A stretch of DNA of 64,000 nt from Hyposmocoma kahamanoa (GCF_003589595.1 NW_020654810.1:9751240-9815239), one strand, 5' to 3'. Positions 10,346-21,274 are shown, counted from the stretch's first letter. Translations and numbers: made by a program. The notes: a model not told the origin generated them from the sequence alone.

Positions 10346-10417
10346 TATGCACATAAGTTCCGAAAAATTAAAATATCAACATCCGCATTCATCGATGCTG
10401 ATATTCGTTGTAGATTT

Positions 10418-10640
10418 AACTGCCTCCGTAGCCGAACGGTTACCACACCGGACTGCCACGCAAAAGTCCCAGGTTCTATTCCCGGGCCGTGAGAAATATT
10501 TGTATGGCCTACATTTATTTCTCTCTAGAGTTTGGATTTAATTAGTGGTTGTCTATGTGTACGTTCATGGCACCCGCGACACAGGGTTTCCCTGAGTGCG
10601 GGGCTATGTTCAGTGTGTGCGTTATTATTAGACATCCAAA
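10418..10640 (+). repeat. tRNA-derived SINE (family S1)
   Basis: The tRNA-like head has A box 'tagccgaacggttacc' and B box 'ggttctattcc', followed by a body with 'gtggttgtctatgtgtacgt' and 'catggcacccgcgacacagg', and ends in 'gcgttattatta'. A second copy lies at 24627-24860 with the same layout and an (ATT)n tail. It is a Pol III retroposon with no coding function; the B box differs from the consensus by one base, so transcription is doubtful. Confidence 0.8.
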
Positions 10641-12224
10641 TCGTAACATGACCTAAAAGGCACGCTGGAATAATTTACAAACCTTCCAGACACATTAACA
10701 TTTTTTAACATTAACTTTGATAAATTCCACAACAATTCAGTTAGGCAGATTGATTGTTTTCATCCACATTGATTCTTTTGTAAATAAATGTCACAAAGTC
10801 ATTGAAACAATATTTAATTACAATACCAAAGCAAAGTTAAAGCTTGAAAAAACTTTAAATTTTCTTTGGTATTGTAAAATTTAAAGCTTTTTCATGTAGA
10901 TACATTCAGTAAAAATGTAAAGTTTTCGTGTAAATGTAAAGTTTCATTTTAAAATAAGCACGCTTTTCAATTTAAGCGTAAGCGTTGGTCAGTTCAATAC
11001 TCAACAATTTCATTTTTTACGTGCTTATGTTTCAAGTCCTAGATGACGGGACGTCGCAAAAAAAATTTTTCTAAACAAATTGATTCGTTATTAAAATTAT
11101 TTTCATTAAAAAAATAAAACTCGTGTTTATTAATAAATGTACTTATCTTAAAACCTTTAGTGGTCTAATCTTGCTTTTCACTATCAACATAACGTTGTAA
11201 GCTTTTAAAAAAGCACGCTTTTTAAAAAAAGCAAAACGTGTGCCGTTTAAAAAATAAGCAGTTTTTCCCATCTCTAGAAACTTCAGCCTCTGCTCGGGAG
11301 GCGGTAGGTTAAACCATTAGGATATCACGGTTTTAAAAAAAAATTAAGTGAAGCTTTTATGATAATTATTTCCAAAAAACTAATTAGACAATCAACAATT
11401 TTTTTGGATCTACATTGCGTATATTTAATTTTTGAAACAAACCAACATCAACAAGGTTCTTTTTTTATAGTACTAAGTACATATTAAAGCATTTTTATTC
11501 ATATTAGAAGTTTGTGGGAAATATAATTGCCTTTCAAATTGATTTTCCATCGGCTTGGTAATTTCTTTAAACATCAAAAGAAAATGAACGAATAAATTAT
11601 CATGCGAATATTTTGTGTATTTTATGCGGCATAAAAGATGTCTTTGTTATACATGGTGTAAGTAGAGTTTTTGTTACGTTACACTATCAATAATCAGTTT
11701 AGTTTATACCTGATTTCGTGATTTCTGTTAATATGATGTGGTGTCTCATATTTTCAATAAGTGATAATACTCTGTAAGAGTACCTAACTAGTGAACAATA
11801 ACGGCGATGTTGCTAACAGTGTGATCAGATTTAACAGATCCAGCGAGTCTAGCAGGATAAGGCCCCTTTTAATTTAGGACTTAGCAGATTTCGTTGAAGT
11901 TTAGAGAAAGTTCGCGATTTTTAGCGGGATTTAATAAAACATTAGCAGATATTTAGCGATATTTACAAATTTACTGAGTTTCACATGGTTAGGTTAGGTT
12001 AGGGAAATTATCGTTTTAGGGAATTCCCCGAACATGTGTGTTCTCTTTCGAGGTGTTGTATGTATGTAGGCACATTTTCTTTGTAGTTGTTGAGTAGATA
12101 TTTAGTTCTGTTTGCTGTGCAAATATACGAAAAAATAACAAATTTGCGAATATACAAAAATACCAAGATCACAGTAACGCATGGAATGATCGACTGACAC
12201 CTTCAAACAAAAATACCCACTCCA
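10641..12224. other. AT-rich intergenic stretch with a SINE/LINE relic
   Basis: No gene seen. At 11275-11460 a fragment carries 'gcctctgctcgggaggcggtag', 'aaaccattaggatatcacgg' and 'aaacaaaccaacatcaac'; these tie it to the repeat family at 26.9-27.1 kb. 'ggttaggttaggttaggga' at about 11987-12006 is only three telomere-like units. Confidence 0.5.
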
Positions 12225-12232
12225 GGCATGAT

Positions 12233-13421
12233 CTTAGGCTATGGAAACCAAAGGACATGTTATGTTGACATATATAAATCAGACGTTAATTGTATATGAT
12301 GCATTTCGACATTGAAAACATAAACATATTATTGTCTTTGTTTAACTACTGCGTACCGTCGTAAGCCAAAAGAGATAGCATTACATTGGTCTATGTCAAA
12401 CACGGGAATCGAAAATACGTATCGTCATCTTAAATAAAACCGTGTTCATTTCGCAGAACATAAGGTACATGATACGGTTGTCAAAGGGAAGTACATGAAA
12501 TGTCAAACAAATGTTTTCCAAGTGTTTTATTAAATTATTTGCACGGATAGTAATAAAATGGACAAAAATACTGACAATGAGAACAATTAGGTATTGATAA
12601 AAATGCGTCGCTACAGCATTAAAGGATGTGGAATTAGCAAAAGTGAAAAGCAACCGAATGTAACATTGCACAGGCATGGTTTTTTTTAGCCCAAATATCT
12701 CATGTAATTAGACTAGTTTATTCGTAGTTAGAGTAGTTTATTCATATATCTTGCCAAATTTTGCTTTAATTACTTCAGATTACCTACATGTTTGTATATT
12801 TGGTGATTGTTGTTAATGATTCTTTTGATATAGTGTTGTTCTTGTAAGCGTACATAGTATGGATATTCTATCATTAAAATAATTGAGGTTTTTATTATTA
12901 ATATTTTTAAAAGTCAAGTTTACCTACAAATGAAAAAAGAAAAATGAATGGTTGGAAATCACAGGACTGCCGAATATAAACATTGGATCAAAGACCATCT
13001 TCATTTGGTCGTTTCATTTTGAAGAGTCAAATTTTAACAGAACTTTGAATGTAACTAGACTACATGATAATGCAATTCCATCATTAGGTTTATTGGTAAA
13101 TAATTTTATATTTAATTTAGATTCAACAAGACTCATTTAATTTCACTAGTCATCCTCAGTTCCTAAAAACAAAATTATCTACTCGTTTCCGATTTTTTCA
13201 TACGTTTCAATCATACTTTGAGTACAGTAAACTAAAGAAGCAAAAAAAAAAATAGTTTCAACATTCAAACCATACATTTGCATGTCGATAATGACTTATC
13301 GTTAGATTATGGTACAACACTATAGAAATCCGCTATTTGTAGCGTTCAATTTTTGTTTAGATATGCACGTTCATTCTGTAGTTAGGGCGGGTCCTTTCCT
13401 TTATTTTTTTCCATCCTTAAG
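12233..13421 (+). mobile_element. P-like DNA transposon (THAP), internally deleted, 8-bp TSD
   Basis: The termini are 'cttaggctatggaaac' and the complement of 'cttaaggatggaaaa', an imperfect TIR of about 15 bp. They are flanked by an exact 8-bp target duplication 'ggcatgat' at 12225-12232 and 13422-13429. The length is 1189 bp, too short for a P-type transposase. Inside are two stretches encoding halves of a THAP domain. A second copy at 51578-53469 has the same ends and a 7-of-8 target duplication; a fragment lies at 16985-17225. An 8-bp TSD plus THAP is the combination expected of P-superfamily elements. It is non-autonomous. Confidence 0.85.
12603..13140 (+). pseudogene. THAP zinc-finger remnant of the P-like transposase
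   Basis: The first piece (from 12603) reads MRRYSIKGCGISKSEKQP followed by NVTLHRH, resembling the start of a THAP domain; the second piece (about 12945-13140) reads GLPNINIGSKTIFIWSFHF then EESNFNRTL and NAIPS, resembling its end. About 260 bp of apparent intron separates them. THAP domains bind zinc through C2CH and recognise the transposon ends. Here the position expected to hold the first Cys is Tyr, and the Cys before xxHF is Trp, so ligands are lost. The catalytic part of a P transposase is absent. The paralogous copy at 51.9 kb has a TGA after GCGI. Confidence 0.65.
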
Positions 13422-13429
13422 GGCATGAT

Positions 13430-14982
13430 GGACAAAATGTCTGTGTCACACTATGTTCGGATATACGAAGGTAATAAAAACACAATTACATAAAAAGATT
13501 GCCCTCTTTTTATATTTCGACAGATCTTGTAAGTGTTCCAAATTTAGGACGATATGCGGTAAAGGGAAATATGTTATGTAAATTATCATATTGACTAAAC
13601 GATGATTAACTAAATGCAAGTGGAGTTTATTTCCATACAAAATATGAGTTATTCGTTAGCATAATTTTAACATTTACTTAAAAAGTTTAATAGATTTTAG
13701 CAGTTCCTAGTCGAGCAGCTAGCAGGATCACAAATTTAAATCAGGTCACATTGGTTGCCAAAGACATTAAATAAATGAATACTTTTTTAAAGAATATAGC
13801 GTTTCCTTATTCAATTACCATTTTAGTCAGGTTAAGTCATTCAAAAACAAATTGGAGAAAGTTGCCGTTCTCTAAGCAAGATAATAAGCCATTCAGAAAA
13901 AACAAATATAATATATAATGCCAAATTGGTAAATATTTCGTTTTTTTTCGATTTCCATGGAATTCCCTCATCAGGTCTTCCTCGTCTTCTTAGTGACAAT
14001 AGGACTGTTACGGACTCCTGTGAACATTTTATACTTTTTTCTGGTTGTCATGGTGAAGGTGATTTGTTCAAGTTTGATCAAGTGAAAAATCGACTAAATT
14101 AGTAGTTTAGACGAAAATAATTAGTAGTTAGAGGTAGCCGAAACGAACCTGGAACAGCACCGTCGGCATCAGGGACCACTTCAAGAATATAGCCTTTCAA
14201 ACAAAAATAGAATTTTCAAAATCGGCCCACAATTTACGGAGAAATCGGAAAACATACATACAGCCGAACATATAACCTTCTCATTTTATAAGTCGGTTAA
14301 AAATACTTGTGCCCGTTTCCGTAATCAAAGGCGTATAGTCAACGACTTCAATCTATAGATAAAAACATTCACAGTAATTACACGTTCCAAATAGTTCCAT
14401 ATAAAACACTGTCATTAGTGACAGTGTTTTGTTTTAGTGTCGAATTTAAGTTTTTGTTAAGTGTCGAAATTTAGTCTAAGGTTTAATTTCAATTCATGCT
14501 AATAATTCTATGAAACATTTGGCGAAACATTGGTGTTGACATTTGATGTTCTTCCTATCATGGACCAATAACCCAAGAGGACTGCTAATCTCCATATTAA
14601 AAATCGTAGCTCTGAAAAAGGTCAAAATTCCGTCTTATTTCTAGATGGCGCTGATCGATAGCCTGGAATTAGTTTATATTTACGTAAATGGCCATGGATA
14701 TCGATTAACTCCTCTTTTATAGGAAATATAGTAGATATTCTATTTTTCTTGTAATGTTTTTCAAATATTTAGTAATAAACCAAAATTATTCTCTGAACTT
14801 CGATATTTATGCGTATCAATAGATGGCATTGTTCGTTGTTAACTAATTAATAACGTAACGCTTGCGAATATAGTTAGATGGCGCAAATCCTAAACAAAAT
14901 AAAAGAATACTTGGAAGTATCTATAAAAATCTGAGCAATATAGTATAACCTAAAGGAAGTCTAAATTGTCATCCGTTTGCGG
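13430..14982. other. AT-rich stretch with small repeat pieces
   Basis: No gene. About 14150-14300 matches the end of repeat family B ('cattttataagtcggttaaa'). 14403-14430 is a perfect 12-bp hairpin ('aaaacactgtca', TTAG loop). 14559-14590 recurs inverted at 16921-16952 with one mismatch. Confidence 0.5.
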
Positions 14983-14987
14983 TGGCG

Positions 14988-16428
14988 CACAGTGGGCCCA
15001 AATTGATAATTCTTGGACATAGGAATAACTTGTGGAGTATCGAGCTAATTTTTTTATGTGATAGACAATAACACTCCTAACAACTTTTATTCTTGTATGA
15101 TTTCTTGAAAAGTTGATAGTTTCAGAGAAAAAAAATATAATTTTTTTTTGTGGAGAAATATACATTTTGTTCTTTATCTCAAAATATACGAAAATGTAGT
15201 GTGCGTGGGTTACTTACAGTATAGTTCCAATCATTTTCTATGTAGAAAAAAATAATCCGTCTGCATGTACTTGCGGCTTTGTAAGTAGAGGTGCGGCAAA
15301 ATTGCTAACTCTTTTATGTACTTTTTTAACAAAATACATGAGCTTCGACTAAAGAAAATTTAATTTTAGTGCTAAATTACACAGAGCGTTATAACAATAA
15401 CACGAAAGTTAAGTAGAAACTAGTATATTGTGTTTTATTTTTTAATAAATAACAAATCTAACATTTTGACTTCTTTTTACTCGTAAAGCCGCAAGTACCT
15501 GCTGATGGATTGTTTTTTTCTTGATAGAGAATGATTGGACTTATACTGTAAATAAAGCACACATTACATTTTTCTACAATTCGAGATAAAAAAATAAAAT
15601 GTTTATTTCTCCAAACAAAAAAAAAACTAAAATTTTTTTCTGAAACAATCAGCTTTCCAAGAAATTACATAACAATAAAAGTTATCAGGAATGTTATTAT
15701 GTATCATGTGAAAAAAATCAGCTCTGTATTCCTAAAATTGTATCATGATTAAATAATTATTTAGCCTAAAATTTATACTTTTTATTTCCGTTATTTTTAA
15801 TTACCTTCAGATTAATTTATACTGGGTTGTTGGACTTTATGCACTGTTTGTAATGGATGACATATTACACACAGATTACACGAAGCTCATGTATTTTGTT
15901 AAAAAGTACATAAAAGAGTTAGCAATTTTGCCGCACCTATATTTACAAAGCCGCAAGTACATGCAGACGGATTATTTTTTTCTACATAGAAAATGATGGG
16001 AACTATACTGTGAGTAACCCACGCACATTAGATTTTCGTATATTTTGAGATAAAAAGTAAAATGTATATTTGTCTTAAACTTTGTTTGTTAAAAAAGTAC
16101 ATAAAAGAGTTAGCAATTTTGCCGCACCTTTATTTACAAAGCCGCAAGTACATGCAGACGGATTATTTTTTCTTTCTTTGTAGAAAATGATGGGAACTAT
16201 ACTGTAAGTAACCCACGCACATTAGATTTTCGTATATTTTGAGATAAAAAATAAAATGTATATTTGTCCATACAAAATTTTTTTTTTCTCTGAATCTATC
16301 AACTTTTCAAGAAATCATACAAGAATAAAAGTTGTTAGGAATGTTATTATATATCACATAAAAAAAATTTGCTCGATACTCCACAAGTCATTCCTATGTC
16401 CAAGAATTATCAATTTGGGCCCACTGTG
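14988..16428. mobile_element. 1441-bp Transib-like foldback element, 5-bp TSD
   Basis: The ends are CACAGTGGGCCC and its complement GGGCCCACTGTG. Exact 5-bp duplications 'tggcg' flank it at 14983-14987 and 16429-16433. A terminal CAC heptamer plus a 5-bp, G+C-rich target duplication is the hallmark of Transib transposons, whose ends resemble RAG recombination signals. The terminal inverted repeats are very long (about 330-370 bp). The right half also holds a direct duplication of about 190 bp (15900-16090 and 16090-16290) and a more diverged copy of the same arm (about 15475-15740). No transposase ORF remains, so it is a non-autonomous foldback derivative. Confidence 0.8.
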
Positions 16429-16440
16429 TGGCGTTCCGAT

Positions 16441-16984
16441 ATGACCCTTTGGGACCAATGCAATATCTGCGATATCATACTTCTTGGAATTACAAATAAA
16501 ATTAAAAAATATTATTTCGCACGTTCGGTGTTCTCAGCCTAAAATCACCGTAGCCATTGTTTTTTCTCGCTTCTTACACCCAGTAACATTGAAATATGAA
16601 TAATTTTAAGCTAAACTATCAATATGTCTAAATGGCATTAGAATAGACAAAGTAGTGTTCTAGTTATTATTTAGAGGATGGAAACGTTGTGAGTTGCGAT
16701 TGTTTTTTTTACAATGTATTTGTATACGACTCCAGGTGCATATCCATTTTGAGGTAAAATATAGCGCCATCTAGTTGACGTGTTTGTTATCACTAGAAGC
16801 AGATTTGATAGAATCAATGTGTCAATGTAAAATAACGTTACAAAATAGCTATTTGGTAATCGTCGCGACATCTAGTGTACCAATAGGTACTAAATACCCG
16901 GCTACGCTATCTTGTATGACGATTAGCAGTCCTCTTGAGTTATTGGTCCATGTTCCTATTGACAATCGTCTCCGTCCTCCAAAA
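16441..16984. other. AT-rich stretch between elements
   Basis: No gene. It contains the inverted partner (16921-16952) of the 14559-14590 segment, so an older inverted repeat may surround the Transib-like element. Confidence 0.45.
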
Positions 16985-17225
16985 ATGGCGAAATGCACTC
17001 AGTTGGCATTTAAGACGACGTTACGTATTTTCGATTCCCGTGTTTGGCACATACCAATGTAATGCTATCTCTTTTGGGTTACGACGTTACGCAGTAGTTA
17101 AACAATAACACGTTGATGTTTTCATCGTCAAATTGAATCATGTACATATAACGTCTGCTTTAGATAATATGTCAATATCTAAACATGTCCTTTGTCAACA
17201 TGTCCTTTGGTTTCCATAGTCTAAG
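16985..17225 (-). mobile_element. P-like element fragment (terminal ~240 bp)
   Basis: The reverse complement matches the 5' portion of the elements at 12233 and 51578, sharing the terminus 'cttagactatggaaaccaaa', 'aacacgggaatcgaaaatac' and 'aagagatagcattacattgg'. The THAP region and the other end are missing. Confidence 0.75.
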
Positions 17226-17507
17226 GCTCAACTCACACTGGCGCAGAGTCGAAGCGTCGCGACGCGTCATGTTTTTCGCCTATAGCATATTCATCTCTAT
17301 TTTCCTATTATTAAAGTACAAGTTTGTGTTTTCGAGCGTCGACGCGCGTCGCCGCCCCTCACTTGGGCGCCGTGAGGCGTCGGACCACACTGTGATCCCG
17401 GCGCACTAATATGAGCGTCGTCGCGCACCGTCGCGCGTCGCCAGGCGCTGTAGTTGAAAAACAGGACGCGACGCGACGCTTCGATTCTGCGCCAGTGTGA
17501 GTTGAGC
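17226..17507. mobile_element. 282-bp GC-rich MITE with ~51-bp TIRs
   Basis: The arms 17226-17276 and 17457-17507 are reverse complements with 3 mismatches in 51, beginning 'gctcaactcacactggcgca'. The flanks 'ctaag' and 'ttaag' could be a 5-bp target duplication with one difference. It stands directly on the last base of the P-like fragment, so it inserted into that element's terminus. The interior is packed with CGTCGC/GCGACG motifs, far richer in G+C than the neighbourhood. ORFs through it are by-products of this composition. Confidence 0.8.
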
Positions 17508-17519
17508 TTAAGAGTACCG

Positions 17520-17935
17520 TGGGTGGTAAGACGTGACAATTTTTACCTATTAGGAATGAGCTAGGCATGTGTGCCTAGTTCATGATTCCCCATAAGCAAA
17601 AACTGTCGATAATATTGAGTGTTTACCAATTATATTTGTCCATATTTGGGGAATTAACGTAAAGCCCCTGGCAAAGTCGCTATTAGTTGCACAATATATT
17701 CCATTTTGCTTTGATCCAGGGTTCTTCTGCTTACTATTTATAATTATTATATTACTAAAAAGAAACAAATTAAGTAAAAATAATAATACAGTCGAGATGT
17801 TGAAATTATTGATGTTATGTTATGTATTTTTCCTTGCGGAAAGGCAAAGACCTTTAGACTATGCAGCCTAGTCAAGTATGTGCAACATAGACATCGTTGG
17901 CGGCAATAAACAAATATAAATTGGGATTTTTAAAA
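17520..17935. other. AT-rich stretch, nothing recognised
   Basis: No gene, TIR or repeat detected. Confidence 0.45.
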
Positions 17936-17949
17936 TTTAATTTGTGTTT

Positions 17950-18265
17950 TTACCACTGGCAACTACTGGGACATTTTAAATTCCATTTGTAGCCAGTGGC
18001 AACAACAGATCGGTTTAACACATTTGTCACCACCTGGTAACATAATATGGGTTTTTTCCCATTTGTCGCCAGTGGAAATCACCACTGGCAACAATTGTGA
18101 TTTTTTATAGCGTTTGTCACCACCTGGTAACATATGGGATTTTTTACATTTGTCGCCAGTAGAACCCACCACTGGCAACAACTGAGATTTCTTATCCCGT
18201 TTGTCACTACCTGGTAACATATGGGATTCCCATTTGACGCCGGTGTGACCAAAGCCAGTGGTGAC
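17950..18265. repeat. Minisatellite, ~86-91-bp period
   Basis: About three and a half units built from 'tttgtcaccacctggtaaca', 'tatgggatttttt', 'catttgtcgccagt' and 'ccaccactggcaacaa'. Unit starts fall near 18022, 18113 and 18199. On the minus strand one frame stays open (17963-18220) and repeats the peptide motif MLPGGDKR..KSQLLPVV.STGDK about every 29-30 residues. There is no gene context, so I treat this as a tandem repeat with a fortuitous open frame. Confidence 0.8.
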
Positions 18266-18269
18266 AACT

Positions 18270-19640
18270 GGGAATAATCCGATATTTAATGGTATCTACA
18301 CGTGTTAAATTCAGGAAGGGACAATGGTCATCAACTGTGTCGCTGTTATGTATTTTTACATTGAAGGTAGGTACATATTTTAGGTTGGGTAAAGAACGAT
18401 GCAGAAAAGTTAACATAATTAGCTTTGCCGACATTTAAAGTAAGCAGATTTTCACTAAGCCACTTAACAATTTCACGGAAAGCATCCTCAATATATTGCC
18501 GGGCATGTTCCCAAGTGTCCCCATGAACAGCACTGTGTCAGCGTAGGTAATTTGTTACAATTTGGTAGTATTATTTGACATAGATCATTTATAGAAATTG
18601 TAGCCTATTTTCCTACCTACATATATTTTTATAACTTCCAAAATGCATATTATCAATTTTTAACTTTACGCTGCTTATTTTTATTTCTATATTTTTATCT
18701 ATATTACAACCCTACACTACATAGAACACTATTCACAATTCATAATTACCAGTCCGTCGATTTTACAAATAATTCGAACTCCATCGACTACTTCCGTATC
18801 GACATCACACCATCTCTAGTACCGCGCAGGGTATATAACGTTATGTATACTTACAGCGTGCCGGCGCGCACGCAGAGGTCAAAGCAGTCACAGCCTTACG
18901 TTGACACGGAGCGTATGTCTCTGGCGGGTAACTATCGTACCTACGCCATTTTGTATTCGCTTTTGCTTGTATTTTTAATAATATAACCGCTATTTCAATT
19001 TAATAGCTATTTCATTGTTTCTTTCGAACTCTGTGCCGGTGCTTGTGCTTATGTTTTCTATCCATTGTGCCTTCTAAACCGTTGTGTATGTGAACATTTG
19101 GTGTTATAATGTCCAGACATTATAACACCGTAATTGTGAGTTGGGTCTTTTTATTTACAATACCTGGTAGATACATACCTGCGTGCCATAGACCAGAATA
19201 TAAAATAACTATATAAATACCACAAAATAAACAATAGGGTTGGTCCTACCACACTTCCTTGAGGAATATATATATAGTGAAAATCCGACTCAAAGTGTCT
19301 TGAGTGTTTTGTATGTGATGTGTTGCGTTAGATGTAGGTAAAGTGCTTGTACTCACAAACTTAATATATCTATTGTTTTGTAATCTGAGTATATGGATTT
19401 GTTTTCTATTATTCTTAGCAAATTTAAATTATAAATAAGTAAGTCATGGTGGACACATGGTTTGGCTCCACATATTCCGCAATCTAAAAGGCCTGCACAT
19501 TCATCAAAGTACACACCATCTCATTTACTCCAGTCAACGCGTCTCTTCCGTCACTTTCCACCATACATATTCAGCATAATCTACTTCATTCCACACCCTA
19601 CTCAGTGAGCTCAGACATTATATACCAATAATAAAAAGGA
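18270..19640. other. AT-rich stretch with a possible core promoter
   Basis: No ORF. 18829-18838 'gggtatataa' followed by a G+C-rich block and 'tggcgggtaactatcg' resembles a TATA promoter, possibly of an LTR or a decayed gene, but no matching LTR partner was found. A perfect 14-bp hairpin lies at 19100-19129. Confidence 0.35.
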
Positions 19641-20660
19641 TTCCACGAGGTGCTAGAATTTGCATCGGACACAATGACCCTGATAGTTGGCATCATCCCC
19701 TGTCTTTTGCTTACAAGATGCTCAATGTCTCGGTCGACACGGTTCCATTCTGCAACAAAAAATTACAAATAACTGCTCATGTCTCCCACTCCAGTTCTCC
19801 ATTTCTTCTAGTCGTTCCCCTGATCTCACCTTATCCAGAAGGATTAAGAACAAAATTAGCGGCGGTGATCTCAAAGATGCACCACGGCTTCTCTTCTCCA
19901 ACGACGTCATTTCACCTGACAACCCTGACACTGTAACCGCCCTTAAGAGCAAGTAACTCCCAGCTCATGCAGTACCTTACTTTTTGGATCCACCCTCCCC
20001 TCCTAACTCTTGCCTTCAAGTCAACGATAACGACGTTTTATCGGGCATTTAGTCCTTTACGCCCGGTTCCGCTGCAGGTCTCGACTGGTTACCACCTCAA
20101 CACCTGAAAGATCTCACTTCACCATCGCTTGGCGAAGTCAGCAAAATGTAATGTAAAATATCACTGAGGTGGTAAATCTGATGATGCTGGGCAATGTATA
20201 TATGGATACGGAGATAGTCCCCATTCTTTAATAATAGCTCTAAGAAAAAATAGTGGCGTTAGGCCGATTGCCGTAGGCGTAGGCATTGAGACGTCTCGCG
20301 TCAATATTCTCCATCCGACCAAAAAAATTTAAAGGAGCTGGGATAATATACTGTGCAAAAAGACTTTAAATGACGAATAATGAATCACTTCACCACAATA
20401 GACTGAGCACGTCTGAAAGCGGCGTCCAGGTGTCACCTTGCCACTGGCTACACGCTTTCCCATCTGCCGTCCCGGTGCCCTTCACCTATACAAAATTTGT
20501 ATACATTATAAAATTTGGATACACCTAAAAATAAATAGACTGGGAAACCCAAGGGCCGGACAGTTACCTTGTCCAACGATAGCTGTACAAACAGGGAACG
20601 CTGCCAGCATTTTCGACACCTTGCCGTGGGGACCCAATTTTATTCATGTAAATAAATAAT
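19640..20660 (+). pseudogene. Decayed reverse-transcriptase retroelement, unclassified
   Basis: Pieces in different frames follow the order of one RT family as I remember it. RRIKNKISGGDLKDAPRLLF and SPDNPDTVTALKSK fall at about 19830-19955; GSAAGLDWLPPQHLKDL near 20070-20120; SGVRPIAVG near 20253; and AVQTGNAASIFDTLP near 20585-20630. Stops and frame changes are frequent, and the catalytic centre was not found, so an internal part is deleted. The motif order indicates a non-LTR-type polymerase. It encodes nothing functional. Confidence 0.55.
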
Positions 20661-21270
20661 TAATTAATCCTGGTTTTAGTTTCTAGAATGTAGGCTTTTA
20701 TTATACCTTACCTGTATATTATAACTAATTTGCTTATTGTCTAATAAATAATGCAAATGTTATGGTGATCTATAGCTGATCTGAAGATGAAAACGGCAGA
20801 TAGATGAGAAGAACAACAGGGTACAGCAGATGCCTTGTGTTTGGACGAGACTTGCATTTGCGTTTCAATTGTCGTTGAGGAGGCAAGAAACTCAGCAATA
20901 GGCGGATAAGCAAAGTTTTCAGATCGTTTTTTTAGTGCAAAAAAGCTATAATTTATTGTCACCATTTACTTGTACTTTTCCCTTAAAATCTTTTTCCAAA
21001 GATCCGTGGACGGATTGGGTTTTCTTTTATGGATAAATATTTTCATAACGGTACCTGAAGTGCTCTAAGAAATAAACGTTAAAAAATTATACCGAAACGT
21101 GAAAGTTTATATAACGACTGTGAGCGGTGTTACCGCCTTGGGATTATGCAAAGAGAGGTTGAAGCTCTATGCAAATCGCACTGGATTGTTTGTAACCCCA
21201 TTAACTCGTATACATGTTTTGATGGATTATAGTTTTGTATAACTTTATGATGATATAATATTAAGTTTAT
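20661..21270. other. AT-rich stretch, nothing recognised
   Basis: No gene or repeat boundary was found. Confidence 0.4.
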
Positions 21271-21274
21271 CACG

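Noticed and set aside
10430..10492. tRNA gene
   Set aside because: Head of SINE family S1; the same body and tail follow in the 24.6-kb copy.
11985..12006. Telomere-like TTAGG repeats
   Set aside because: Only about three units; insect telomeric DNA runs for many units, and the context is AT-rich interior sequence.
17185..17568. Arg/Ser-rich ORFs on both strands
   Set aside because: They are translations of the GC-rich MITE arms (CGTCGC/GCGACG).
18829..18950. LTR promoter of a retrovirus-like element
   Set aside because: The TATA-like box is suggestive, but no second LTR, primer-binding site or gag/pol is visible.
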